A stretch of 64,000 nt of DNA, taken from Pseudovibrio brasiliensis. Lineage in GTDB: Bacteria > Pseudomonadota > Alphaproteobacteria > Rhizobiales > Stappiaceae. A model generated the notes under the pieces. That model had not been told where the DNA came from. It did no database searches and saw nothing but the letters and a program-made list of their open reading frames with translations. The position numbers and the translations under genes are program-made. Location: NCBI RefSeq assembly GCF_018282095.1, contig NZ_CP074130.1, positions 1-64,000 on the forward strand, written 5' to 3'. This document shows, in pieces, positions 28,145-37,340 of the stretch; the first letter of the stretch is position 1; each line of letters starts with the position of its first letter.

Positions 28145-31117
28145 TCAAAACTTCGTGCGGAACTTAAGGTTGAAGCCGTTCGCAGTGATACCGTCCCCAT
28201 ACTGACCATTGTAGGACGCGGCTAGAAAAGCAGTGTCGGAAAGTTTACTTTCCAGAGCCAGCTCGGTGACAAAGGCATCCTCTGCGATGGGCGCCCCGGT
28301 GACCGTGAACGGATCGCTTCCGGAGAACGCAAACACTGTGGACGGATTGGTATCGCCGAAGGCATGCCGCCAGCCTACCATGCCCCGCGCATTAAGCCCG
28401 TCCAACACCTGAAACGTGGATCGTACTCCCAGCATCGTGAAAGTAGTATTTTGCGTAGTGGACGCCGCCGTAAGGGCAGCCGAGCCGCCGCTTTCGCTGA
28501 AGCCATTCGTCTCCAGACTGATATGAGACACACCGGCAAACGGCTCGAGCATCAGCTTGCTAGCCTGCATCCTGTGACTGGCCTCGCCAAAGAGCTGCCA
28601 GCTCTGCGCGTCATATTTCGCTGACAAGTCGTTGGAAAAGCCGGTGAAGCTCACCTTGCGCTCCGTTTCCACCGAATGCCAGTTGTAGATCGCGCCAAAA
28701 TTTAAGACCGACGCCCCCGCTTCGCCCCCGCCGTAAAGACCCAGCGACCAGGTGTCCACTGATCCCGACGATTGCCTGGCACTTTGCTTCACTGCTGTAC
28801 GGCTGTGTCCGCCAAGCGCGCCCAAGCGCCAGTTGTCGCCTACCTGCCGATCTAAACCATACACCAGCCCGCCAACGGTATTGTCCAGCTTCGCCGTGTT
28901 TTCTGTAGCATCGCTGCTGCTCCACACACCGTAGCCTTCGGCCCAGAAGCCGTTCGCGTTTTCAGCAGGGGTGGAAACGTCGCTGTGGGTCACCGTAGAT
29001 GCCATTTCATCGTGATCGGGAAAGATCGTAAGGAGACGCCGGTTGACGGCGGCAATGTTGCGTTGACTGTTGTCCACTAGCGCCCCTTTGAGGGAGGGAT
29101 GGATCTCACCGGACAGGGCGTCGTAGGCGGCTCTCGCCTCTTCTGCCGTGGTTAGTGCAAGAACCGCCTGGGCTAGGTCGTGAGATGTGTCAAGACTATC
29201 AAGGCCGATGCAGGCGACAGCTGTTTGGTTGGCAGTTCCGGCATATTCGCAAAAGTCCACCACATGCGTGGAAGTCAGGTAAACCGCGTTGGCATCGTAG
29301 GAGAGCGTGTTGTCCACGAATGCTGTGTCGAGGGCGTCGAACTCGCCGGTCACTCCATCCTCTGCTGTCAAGATTGTATAGGTGGTGTTGGATCCGAGCT
29401 CTCCGGAAACGGCCACCGTACCGCCGTTGATTGTGGCCGTGCTGGTTGTCGCGATCAGATCGCTATTGCCAGCTTCGTCAATCTCCACCTGATAGGTCGA
29501 CCCGGTTTCGAAAGTGACGGTATCCGTTGTCATGAGCGTGCCAATGGAATTACCCGGCGCAACTGTGCCCCCGCTGTTGACGATAAGTGGCCCTGAAAGC
29601 GTTCCCGTCCCGGCCAGTGTTCCGCCTGAGTTGATATTCAGCAGGCCACCCAATGCTCCGCTCACGGACAAAGTGCCACCGTTGACTTCTGTTGTTCCGG
29701 TAAAGTTTGCGCTGTCTCCGCTCAGATCTGTCCAGCCGGACACATGCACAATCGAATGCGTTCCCGAACCGGTGCTGGAGAGGTCAGCGTCGAACTGATA
29801 GGCACCTGTCTCACCCGTGTGGTTGAAAACCAGCGTTGCGGTGCCGTCTCCGAATTCAACCGTTGAGGCGTCAAGCGTACCGGCCGCAGCAGCCGTTTCA
29901 CCGCTGCCCGCACCGATGTTCAAAACGCCAGAACCCGTTGAATAAGAGCCCAGCACGACCGCTTCAGACGCACTCACTGTTGCCTCCTCGGAAATCGTCA
30001 GTGTGCCATCGCCGTCGTGGCCGACAAACAGCCAGCCCGAGTTCTCCCAGGTTGACCCGGTGCCGATCACCTCAACAGTGCCGGTTGAACCACTGCCCGC
30101 ACCGATATAGCCGGTCGCATTACTCACCGCACCGCCATCGGATACCGTCAGAGTGCCTCCGCCAGAAGTACCGACATATAGAGTGCCCGAATTTTCCCAA
30201 GTTGACCCGGTTCCGGCCACCTCAACAGCGCCGGTTGAACCGCTACTAAAACCAATATAGCCGTTCGCGCTACTTACCGCGCCGCCATCAGACACCGTCA
30301 GAGTACCATCGCCGCGATAGCCGACATATAGACTGCCCGAGCTGTCCCAGGTTGACCCTGTGCCAGTCACTTCAACAGTGCCGGTTGAGCCGTTAAAATT
30401 GCCGATTCTGCCGGATCCATTATTCACCGCACCGCCATCGGACACCGTCAAACTACCATTGCCGGCGTCGCCGACATACAGACTACGCGAATTGTTCCAA
30501 GTTGATCCGGTGCCTGTCACCTCAACAGTACCGGTTGAGGGACTGCCGAAGGCGATATTGCTGAATTTGCTATTCACCACACCGCCATCGGACACCGTCA
30601 GAGTACCATCGCCGTCATAACCGATATTCAGGTACACTGAATTTTCCCACGTTGACTCGGTGCCTGTCACCTCAACTGTGCCGCTTGAGCCGCTATTAAA
30701 ACCGATATCGCTGCCCAGATTACTTACTGCGCCGCCATCGGACACCGTCAGAGTGCCATCGCCGTCGAAGCCGACAATTAGTTGTTGAGCTCTTGCGGTC
30801 CCGTTGGTGGTTTTATTCGTTACAGCGGTCGGATTGGGTGCTGTGGTATTGATGTAAACACTTTGTGCCCCATTTGGGATAATATCACTAGACCAGTTAT
30901 CCTCAGTAAACCAGTCGGTCGAGTGGTTACCTTCCCAAGCCTGCCCAAAGGCGTCCGTTGCTCCGGACAACATCAAAGGCCCTGATGCAATTAGCGCAGC
31001 TGCAACATAGGGCGCTCGACTTGCTGTAACACCGGCCACTTTGGTCATGCGCCCACCGCGCCGCAGATGGTCCAGAAAGCGATCGAAAGATGTTCTTGAA
31101 GGGGGGGGGGTAGTCAT
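28145..31117 (-). CDS. Type V autotransporter with tandem passenger repeats
   Basis: 990-residue outer-membrane autotransporter. The N-terminus has an extended signal peptide (hydrophobic core near 37-55, likely cleavage after about residue 58). Residues about 113-362 are five tandem 50-residue repeats with the pattern LYVGxxGDGTLTVSDGGAVS...TVEVTGTGSTWENSG, plus a degenerate sixth, forming a beta-helix passenger. A passenger-associated region (GGTLSVSGALGG...GGTLAGTGTL) follows, and the last 270 residues are the beta-barrel, ending in a terminal Phe (KFRTKF). Codons 3-6 contain a run of ten Cs on the coding strand, a likely slippage site. Probably an adhesin. Confidence 0.88.
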   Translation of the reverse strand: MTTPPPSRTSFDRFLDHLRRGGRMTKVAGVTASRAPYVAAALIASGPLMLSGATDAFGQAWEGNHSTDWFTEDNWSSDIIPNGAQSVYINTTAPNPTAVTNKTTNGTARAQQLIVGFDGDGTLTVSDGGAVSNLGSDIGFNSGSSGTVEVTGTESTWENSVYLNIGYDGDGTLTVSDGGVVNSKFSNIAFGSPSTGTVEVTGTGSTWNNSRSLYVGDAGNGSLTVSDGGAVNNGSGRIGNFNGSTGTVEVTGTGSTWDSSGSLYVGYRGDGTLTVSDGGAVSSANGYIGFSSGSTGAVEVAGTGSTWENSGTLYVGTSGGGTLTVSDGGAVSNATGYIGAGSGSTGTVEVIGTGSTWENSGWLFVGHDGDGTLTISEEATVSASEAVVLGSYSTGSGVLNIGAGSGETAAAAGTLDASTVEFGDGTATLVFNHTGETGAYQFDADLSSTGSGTHSIVHVSGWTDLSGDSANFTGTTEVNGGTLSVSGALGGLLNINSGGTLAGTGTLSGPLIVNSGGTVAPGNSIGTLMTTDTVTFETGSTYQVEIDEAGNSDLIATTSTATINGGTVAVSGELGSNTTYTILTAEDGVTGEFDALDTAFVDNTLSYDANAVYLTSTHVVDFCEYAGTANQTAVACIGLDSLDTSHDLAQAVLALTTAEEARAAYDALSGEIHPSLKGALVDNSQRNIAAVNRRLLTIFPDHDEMASTVTHSDVSTPAENANGFWAEGYGVWSSSDATENTAKLDNTVGGLVYGLDRQVGDNWRLGALGGHSRTAVKQSARQSSGSVDTWSLGLYGGGEAGASVLNFGAIYNWHSVETERKVSFTGFSNDLSAKYDAQSWQLFGEASHRMQASKLMLEPFAGVSHISLETNGFSESGGSAALTAASTTQNTTFTMLGVRSTFQVLDGLNARGMVGWRHAFGDTNPSTVFAFSGSDPFTVTGAPIAEDAFVTELALESKLSDTAFLAASYNGQYGDGITANGFNLKFRTKF
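31101..31110 (-). repeat. Homopolymeric G10/C10 tract in autotransporter 5' end
   Basis: Ten consecutive Gs on the + strand (Cs on the coding strand) in codons 3-6 of the autotransporter. Loss or gain of one base would shift the frame immediately after the start codon. Confidence 0.85.
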
Positions 31118-31121
31118 GCGG

Positions 31122-31346
31122 CTATTGGAACTCTTGTTTCAAAATCTTTGATGTACTCATCTCACTCCAAAACCTGATAGTTTTGATGTGAAATGACGCG
31201 GAATTTGTCGGTGACCTGTCTAGGAACATTCGCGTGTTTTTAGGTATGGCTTCCCGAAAGAAACGCAAAATGGCATCTACGATCTGCATCTGGTTCGGAT
31301 AGGCACTTTTATGCGCAACGCGCTCATGCAGAACGGTCACCGCCAC
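31122..31346 (-). pseudogene. IS630-family transposase C-terminal remnant
   Basis: The frame carries PNQMQIVDAILRFFREAIP followed by KNTRMFLDRSPTNSASF, resembling the end of IS630-type transposases (the AVxAFFxxIP...FRDxVTDNFRVI region). Upstream on the same strand another frame reads YVSEHLNAIEW, recalling the SPELNPIEW motif, so the gene is broken by frameshifts. No inverted repeats found. Confidence 0.42.
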
Positions 31347-32365
31347 TCAATTGCATTGAGGTGTTCGGAGACATAAGTGGGCAATTGGATCAGATGAAAA
31401 AAGTGGCCTTTTGTTATTTTCTGTCGCTTATTTCACTCGGTTCAAACCATCTTTTTTGGCTTCTCAGTAATTTTATCTACTGTAGATAATTAGGCACTTG
31501 GATCTTCGCAACATAAAGAAGTTAAAGGCTTTATTGCTAAAAGCTATGATGCATAGGAGGGTGAATGCGAGCTTTGTTGTATGAAACTTCAGTGGCTAAA
31601 ATGCAGAGCTAACCGTGAACATGGGGCCGCAAGGCACTGTCAACTCGTTGACTATCGAGAGATAGTGGAAATTTTTATTCTTAAATTTGGCCCTTGTCCC
31701 GCTCTTAAAGGTTATTGGTTTCCTCGCAACGACTAAGTCATTCTTAAACCTCCAGAAGCAGGGGGACTGCCAATCGCAAATGGTAAACGATCGTCGGGGC
31801 ATAAGAGATCACCTTCAGGTGGTTTGCTACTTGGGCTAGCAAGAAACCGTTCGATTAGAGTAACATCTTTCTATTTGATCACGATGGAACGTTCTTTCCT
31901 GGAGAGAATATGGACTTCGAATGTTGTCTCATCACAAGCAAGGATCTCAGCAATCAGTCAGCGCAGTTTTCGCGTATCAAAATTCCCGGGGAGGATTACT
32001 TTATGAGTACATAGACTGCTGTTGCGACCAACACGTATTCCGGTAAGGTTCCACAGACAGTACTGCCAAGTTATTTTGAAGAGTTGCAGTACTTCAGTTT
32101 TGATTGAAATTAAGCCGCCATTTTAGCAGTATAGTTTACTCAAAGATGCACAAATTCTCGGCTGACATCAACACTGCGCTCAGTAAGAAGGTCTTCAACG
32201 TCTGCTGTGCTCATCGCAAGTCGATGGTTCACCTATACGGAACTGACGATAACTTCACGAGGAAAGAGAAAAACTTTCAGGCACGAAACGAAATTGGGAT
32301 CGTCATACCGAATTATTCAATCGAAAGTTGCTTGTCATTAACGCCTCATGGACAGATCGATTGAA
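31347..32365. other. Intergenic, IS-scarred region
   Basis: About 1 kb without a convincing gene. Short frames on both strands have no recognised homology. A small palindrome TTATCTAC-t-GTAGATAA lies near 31472. The neighbourhood of two transposase remnants suggests repeated insertion and decay. Confidence 0.5.
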
Positions 32366-32717
32366 TTGAATAGCAAAGTCCATTCGGCGGGTGATCAAAA
32401 CCGCTATGACCTCGCCATCGTCTGTGAAAGGGTTACATTCCACTTTCCTTTACTTAAGGTGATTTGTGCTGACGGAGTATGTCAGAGGAAGATCGCTGCT
32501 AAGGGAGCCCGAGACCATTCCAGGCCGTCAAGCAAAATCAGAAAGGGTTTCAGGTCCTTCAAAACGTTGGATTGTTGAACGCATCATCGCATGGTTAGGC
32601 ATAAACTGCCGCTTTTCGAAAGATGTTGAACGATATGCCAAAAACAGACAAGCTCTATTGAACATTGCAATGATCAAGTTGATGGCTCGAAGAATTGCTC
32701 GACGTTGCTATTCTTGA
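32366..32717 (+). pseudogene. IS5-family transposase remnant (frameshifted)
   Basis: One frame reads FPLLKVICADGVCQRKIA and RDHSRPSSKIRKGF; it continues in another frame as KRWIVERIIAWLGINCRFSK and AMIKLMARRIA. These match the ADGGYxG, IVKR and RWVVERTFAWL segments of the DDE_Tnp_1 domain. The N-terminal catalytic part is missing, so it is inactive. The 400 bp up to the peroxiredoxin gene show nothing else. Confidence 0.7.
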
Positions 32718-33126
32718 ACAGTCACTTAGGCAGCTTGAAAGATCTCAAGTCTTTGAATGGTTAATGTACTCAACAGCCCCCTCGTCTCATAGCTTACAGC
32801 AATAGAGCCATCAAATTCTTTTTGTTGCAGCGATCTATTGAGCAACTTACAAGCCGCCGTTGTATCAATAGAAGGCAATTATTTCTCAGCACCTGAGATG
32901 TGTGAAGTAATGAGAACGAATTTCCGATTGCTTCCAGCCAAGTTGTTCAAATTTGGATAAGTAAACCCTTGATTGCTACTTTAGCACGCGAAGTTCGGCT
33001 GTGTAGTCGTGCCATAGGCAAAACGCATCAGCGTGAGTTGGCAGTGATTAGCCATGCAACCGGCTAGCTCAAATGGTCGCACAGCAAATTACATCACGCC
33101 CGTGGACATTATCGAAAGGACAAACC

Positions 33127-33777
33127 ATGGTTTTACGTATAAACGATACAATTCCCGATTTGACGGTGACGACTGATCAGGGAAAACTCAACCTGCACAA
33201 TTGGGTTGGCGACAGTTGGGCGATAATTTTCTCGCACCCTAAAGACTTTACACCCGTTTGCACAACTGAATTTGGTGCTGTTGCAAGACTGGCGAAGGAA
33301 TGGGAAGCTAGAAACACCAAGGTATTGGGTATCTCGGTAGATGGTGTTGAAGACCATAAAAAGTGGAAAGGTGACATTGAAGCCGTTGGTGGGGCCAGGC
33401 CAGAGTTTGCAATTGTTGCTGATGACGATTTAGAGATGGCAAAGGCATTTGACATGCTGCCAGCGGAATATGTGATGCCAGACGGTCGGACGCCAGCAGA
33501 CTCTGCCACAGTACGTTCAGTGTTTATCATTGGACCTGACAAGCAGGTGAAACTTATGATGACCTATCCGATGTCTGTTGGTCGTAATTTTTCCGAAATA
33601 TTGCGTGCTTTGGATGGCCTGCAAATGTCTGCCAATGGCGTTGCTACCCCAGCTGATTGGCAGGTAGGACAAGATGTGATTGTACCGCCAGCAGTTAGCA
33701 CGGAGGATGCTCAAACGAAATTCGGTGTGGTGAATACCATTTTGCCGTATTTGCGCACTGTCAATGCGCCACGTTAG
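33127..33777 (+). CDS. 1-Cys peroxiredoxin (Prx6 type)
   Basis: Thiol peroxidase that reduces hydrogen peroxide and organic peroxides in the cytoplasm. The catalytic site is DFTPVCTTE with the peroxidatic Cys near residue 46, the conserved Arg lies in SATVRSVFIIGP, and 216 residues with the C-terminal extension (NGVATPADWQVGQDVIVPP) are typical of the 1-Cys/Prx6 group. ATG 33127 is preceded by GAAAGGA. It is a single gene followed by a GGCTCTCCT/AGGAGAGCC hairpin. Confidence 0.93.
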   Translation: MVLRINDTIPDLTVTTDQGKLNLHNWVGDSWAIIFSHPKDFTPVCTTEFGAVARLAKEWEARNTKVLGISVDGVEDHKKWKGDIEAVGGARPEFAIVADDDLEMAKAFDMLPAEYVMPDGRTPADSATVRSVFIIGPDKQVKLMMTYPMSVGRNFSEILRALDGLQMSANGVATPADWQVGQDVIVPPAVSTEDAQTKFGVVNTILPYLRTVNAPR

Positions 33778-33778
33778 C

Positions 33779-33806
33779 GGCTCTCCTACACAATGGCAGG
33801 AGAGCC
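33779..33806. repeat. Interrupted palindrome at the left edge of an IS fragment
   Basis: GGCTCTCCT...AGGAGAGCC hairpin. A similar interrupted palindrome (GCCCTCC...GGGAGAGCC) lies at 34255-34281 on the other side of the transposase fragment. They may be ends of the insertion sequence, or terminators that happen to flank it. Confidence 0.5.
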
Positions 33807-34253
33807 TTGCCAGCTCAAGACTACAGCAAGCTTGAAGGTGTGATGTGGGCATTGCGGCGCAACTATGAATGCCTGTCCCTGGCTGATAAGGACAAGCTTC
33901 AGATCCTCTATAAACACTCGCCTGTATTGAAGCAGGCCCATTATTATGCGCTGAAGCTGACGCACATTTTCAATAGTCACAGCACAAGAAAATCAGCAAT
34001 GGCGAAGATCAATCGCTGGATTTCCAGCGTGGAGAAAAGCGGCCTGCGTTGCTTTGACCGGTTCATCAAAACCCTGATCAGGTACAAGGGGGCTATCGCC
34101 AACTATTTCAAGGCCAGAAAGAATAGTGGCTTTGTTGAGGGGCTCAACAACAAGATCAAGGTTATCAAGCGCAGATGCTATGGCCTGTTCAACATCCGGA
34201 CCATAATCCAGCGGTTGTTTCTGGACTTGCAGGGCTATGAAAAGTTCGCCTGA
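33807..34253 (+). pseudogene. ISL3-family transposase C-terminal fragment
   Basis: 148 residues corresponding to the last third of ISL3-type transposases, with the terminal SGFVEGLNNKIKVIKRRCYG and LFNIRTIIQRLFLDL segments. The N-terminal zinc-binding and most catalytic residues are absent, so it is not functional. It separates the peroxiredoxin gene from the plcP-agt pair. Confidence 0.78.
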
Positions 34254-34324
34254 AAGCCCTCCTACAGAATGAAGGGAGAGCCAATTGCATTTACGAGCTG
34301 TGTCTTATTTTCACTGGAGGCAGT

Positions 34325-35134
34325 GTGGCAATAAGTATCGAAGAGACGAAGAAAGTTAGAAGCCTGTTTCTATCAGATATTCATCTTGGAACACTCGGAT
34401 CCCAAGCTGATTTACTGCTTGTTTTCCTTAAGCTCCATGATGCGGAAACCATCTATCTGGTAGGAGACATTATTGACGGCTGGCGTTTGCGCAAATTTTG
34501 GTTCTGGCCACAGTGCCATATTGATGTGGTGCAAGCACTGCTCGACAAAGCTCGCGCAGGGGCCAGAGTCATCTACATCCCGGGCAATCACGATGAATTT
34601 CTCCGTGACTTCTTGGGGATGCACTCTGGTGGTGTAGAGGTCATGGACCAGTGCATCCATGAGGGAGCCAACAAGAAGAAGTACCTTGTGACACATGGAG
34701 ATCAGTTTGACGTGGTCGTTAGCCACGCCAGATGGCTCGCGTTTTTCGGGGACTGGGCCTATGTGACCGCGCTCAAACTTAACACAGTCATCAATTACTG
34801 CCGTCGTAAAATGGGGTTGACTTACTGGTCGTTTGCCGCATGGGCAAAGCAGAAGGTGAAGAAAGCGGTCAACGCTGTTGGCAAATATGAAAAAACGCTG
34901 GTTTTTGAAGCTAGGCGCCAGAATGTGCAAGGGGTAATTTGCGGTCATGTTCACCATGCGGCAAGCCATGAAACCAACGGTATTCATTACATAAATACAG
35001 GGGACTGGGTGGAAAGTTGTACCGCAATTACCGAGAGCTTTGACGGGACTTACGAAGTTATCCGATGGGGGGGCAGCACAAAGCTCAGTGATGCGACAGG
35101 GGCTCTCACCGATGGGCAGCAAGTTGCGGCATGA
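34325..35134 (+). CDS. plcP: PlcP-like metallophosphoesterase (UDP-diacylglucosamine hydrolase family)
   Basis: Calcineurin-like phosphoesterase of 269 residues, with metal-binding motifs LFLSDIHLG, LVGDIIDGW, IPGNHDEF, THGDQFD and CGHVHHA. Databases usually label the family LpxH-like, but in marine and soil Alphaproteobacteria the copy next to a GT4 glycosyltransferase is PlcP, a phospholipase C that degrades phospholipids during phosphate starvation so that they can be replaced by glycolipids. GTG 34325 has GGAGG five bases upstream. The stop overlaps the ATG of the next gene by 4 bases. No clear Pho box seen upstream. Confidence 0.75.
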   Translation: MAISIEETKKVRSLFLSDIHLGTLGSQADLLLVFLKLHDAETIYLVGDIIDGWRLRKFWFWPQCHIDVVQALLDKARAGARVIYIPGNHDEFLRDFLGMHSGGVEVMDQCIHEGANKKKYLVTHGDQFDVVVSHARWLAFFGDWAYVTALKLNTVINYCRRKMGLTYWSFAAWAKQKVKKAVNAVGKYEKTLVFEARRQNVQGVICGHVHHAASHETNGIHYINTGDWVESCTAITESFDGTYEVIRWGGSTKLSDATGALTDGQQVAA

Positions 35135-36201
35135 GGTCTCTTTTAGTTGTCACGGATGCATGGCATCCACAGATTAATGGCGTTGTTACCTCCCTTGATC
35201 GGCTGGCATGTGAGCTACGAGACATTGGCATGCGGGTTGAGTTTATCACGCCGCTATCCTTCAAAAGCATTCCTATGCCCTCCTACGGGGAAATTCGTCT
35301 TAGCCTGACCGCTCCTGCCGTCGTTCGCCGTTTTATGGAGCGCTATGCCTGCGATCACTTGCATATTGCCACAGAGGGGCCGCTTGGCCTGATGGCACGG
35401 TCTGTTGCCCTGAAAACCGGGCGGGTGTTCACCACCAGTTACCACACCCGGTTTCCGGAATATGTGAGGGCACGTTTCCCGGTACCCCTGTCTTTTTCCT
35501 ATGCCTGGCTGAAGCGGTTTCACAATGCGGGGCAGGGTTGTATGGTTGCGACACAAACGCTGGATCACGACCTCTCGTCATGGGGATTTCGTGGGCTTAT
35601 GCGCTGGTCTCGCGGCGTTGACCACACCCGGTTCCGCCCCATGAAAACGCGGGTTTTCTCCGATCTTGTGGGGCCGGTCTTCCTCTATGTGGGCCGCGTG
35701 GCAGTGGAGAAAAACATTGCGGCCTTTTTGGAGCTGGACTTGCCAGGGACGAAAGTGGTTGTGGGGGGCGGACCCCAGCTGGATGAGTTGCGCCAGCGCT
35801 ATCAACAGGTTCGGTTTACCGGGCCGAAACAGGGAGATGACCTTGCCGCCTGCTATGCCGGGGCGGACGTATTCATCTTCCCCAGCCTGACCGATACGTT
35901 TGGCAATGTCCTCTTAGAGGCGATGGCCAGTGGCACTCCAGTGGCTGCCTATCCTGTCATGGGGCCAATTGATGTGATTGGTGATAGCAGGGCAGGTGTT
36001 TTGGACAACGACTTGCGCACAGCAGCTCTGAAGGCGCTGGATATCAATCGTGAGCATTGCAGGAATGTGGCCCATGGTTTTACCTGGAGAGCCAGCGCCG
36101 AGCAATTTTTACAGAACGCAAAAAAGGCGTACCAGTTGCCTTCCAATCTTGAGAAGCCTAGGGGGCTGGATGCCTCTAATAGCACAGCTCTGCACCCATA
36201 A
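35131..36201 (+). CDS. agt: GT4 glycosyltransferase, Agt-like glycolipid synthase
   Basis: 356-residue GT-B glycosyltransferase of family 4. The N-terminal glycine-rich acceptor loop is DAWHPQINGVVTSL; the C-terminal nucleotide-sugar site is FLYVGRVAVEKN...FPSLTDTFGNVLLEAMASG, where the first acidic residue of the usual ExxxxxxxE motif is Asp. In plcP-linked pairs this enzyme glycosylates the diacylglycerol released by PlcP to make phosphorus-free membrane lipids. Coupling to plcP through a 4-base overlap supports that reading. Confidence 0.78.
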   Translation: MRSLLVVTDAWHPQINGVVTSLDRLACELRDIGMRVEFITPLSFKSIPMPSYGEIRLSLTAPAVVRRFMERYACDHLHIATEGPLGLMARSVALKTGRVFTTSYHTRFPEYVRARFPVPLSFSYAWLKRFHNAGQGCMVATQTLDHDLSSWGFRGLMRWSRGVDHTRFRPMKTRVFSDLVGPVFLYVGRVAVEKNIAAFLELDLPGTKVVVGGGPQLDELRQRYQQVRFTGPKQGDDLAACYAGADVFIFPSLTDTFGNVLLEAMASGTPVAAYPVMGPIDVIGDSRAGVLDNDLRTAALKALDINREHCRNVAHGFTWRASAEQFLQNAKKAYQLPSNLEKPRGLDASNSTALHP

Positions 36202-36424
36202 AAGTTAGTTTTTCGCACTGCACTTTATCGTGCTAGGAAAACTACACAAATGACTTGCAGGCCGGTTAATCTGCCAACATTTTCCTGGGTAAGCTGTCTC
36301 AGCGTCAATAAAAAATTTCTGAGGGGCGCTATAAATATTTTACGTCGCTTGTCGTAGGGCCAGAAATTACATCTCTTCAAAGTTATTTGCGGCTTAATTC
36401 CCTGTCGTAAGAGACAATGAATCC

Positions 36425-36537
36425 TAAAGCGTATCTTTATCCAAAAAGCGGTTACCGCTTTTTGGATAAAGATACGCTTTAAAACAGAAAATTAGAGTGG
36501 ATCACGCGAACTCAATTGAGCGCGATACACTCTAGTC
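36425..36537. repeat. RIME-like double palindrome element
   Basis: A perfect 57-bp palindrome (28-bp arms 36425-36452 and 36454-36481, starting TAAAGCGTATCTTTATCC) is followed by a second, imperfect palindrome at about 36493-36535 centred on CTCAATTGAG. This two-part layout recalls intergenic mosaic elements of Hyphomicrobiales. No T-run terminator follows. It sits in the 379-bp space between agt and the ABC exporter. Confidence 0.7.
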
Positions 36538-36579
36538 CACGAGCTTTCTCCTTATGTATTATTTTGGGATATTAATGGT

Positions 36580-37323
36580 GTGTCTATAAACGTCTTTTCT
36601 AAACACTTATCAGTAAATAATGAAATTTCCTTCAGGACAGAAAAACTGGTAAAAATTTATGGGGAAGGGTCTGCAGCTGTTCGCGCCTTGAATAGCGTTT
36701 CTATTGACGTTCTGAAGGGCGATCTGGTTGTTCTCTTAGGCACATCAGGGAGTGGTAAATCTACCCTACTGAGCATCTTAGGGGGACTGGACCGCCCAAG
36801 TTCAGGAGTGGTATTTTTCGAAAATCAGGAACTTTCCAAGTCAAGCGATGCCGAGCTTACCCTATACAGGCGTCAAAAAGTTGGCTTTGTATTTCAGGCT
36901 TACAACCTCATCTCAAGCTTAACTGCTCTGGAAAATGTTGAGTTGGCAGCTGAGATTTCTGAGAAGGCTTTGGCTGCTGAATATGCGCTGGATCTTGTCG
37001 GGCTAAAGGACCGCCTCCATCACTTTCCCTCGCAGCTTTCTGGGGGCGAGCAACAGCGCGTGGCCATTGCTAGAGCTATTGTAAAACAACCTTGTGTTCT
37101 TTTGTGTGATGAACCCACCGGAGCACTGGACAGCGCTTCGGGCAGAAAAGTTCTTTCCCTTTTAAGTCACGTCAATAAAGAGCTCCGTACGACAGTTGTT
37201 ATTGTTACCCATGCAGCCGCAACCGCCTCTATGGCTGATCGCGTGATCCACTTTGCGGACGGGTGTCCTGCTAAAGTCGAAATAAACAATCGCAAACTGT
37301 GCGCGGACGATATTGACTGGTAG
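36580..37323 (+). CDS. ABC transporter ATP-binding protein (MacB/DevA/LolD type)
   Basis: 247-residue nucleotide-binding subunit. Walker A is GTSGSGKST, the Q-loop is VFQAYNLI, the signature is LSGGEQQR, Walker B is VLLCDEPTG and the H-loop is VVIVTHA. The QAYNL and GALDS context is that of export-type, FtsX-partnered ATPases. GTG 36580 is the best start available. It is the first gene of a three-gene exporter with the membrane-fusion protein at 37341 and the permease at 38609. Confidence 0.93.
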   Translation: MSINVFSKHLSVNNEISFRTEKLVKIYGEGSAAVRALNSVSIDVLKGDLVVLLGTSGSGKSTLLSILGGLDRPSSGVVFFENQELSKSSDAELTLYRRQKVGFVFQAYNLISSLTALENVELAAEISEKALAAEYALDLVGLKDRLHHFPSQLSGGEQQRVAIARAIVKQPCVLLCDEPTGALDSASGRKVLSLLSHVNKELRTTVVIVTHAAATASMADRVIHFADGCPAKVEINNRKLCADDIDW

Positions 37324-37340
37324 CAACAATTGTTCTTGCA

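Noticed and set aside
31596-31802. 68-codon leftward frame (begins MPRRSFTICDWQSPCFW)
   Set aside because: Considered as a transposase fragment, but it shows no recognisable DDE or HTH motif.
32104-32364. 86-codon frame upstream of the IS5 remnant
   Set aside because: No match to the N-terminal part of IS5 transposases and no supporting signals.
34412-35122. 236-codon leftward frame opposite plcP
   Set aside because: Complete overlap with a well-conserved metallophosphoesterase; a shadow.
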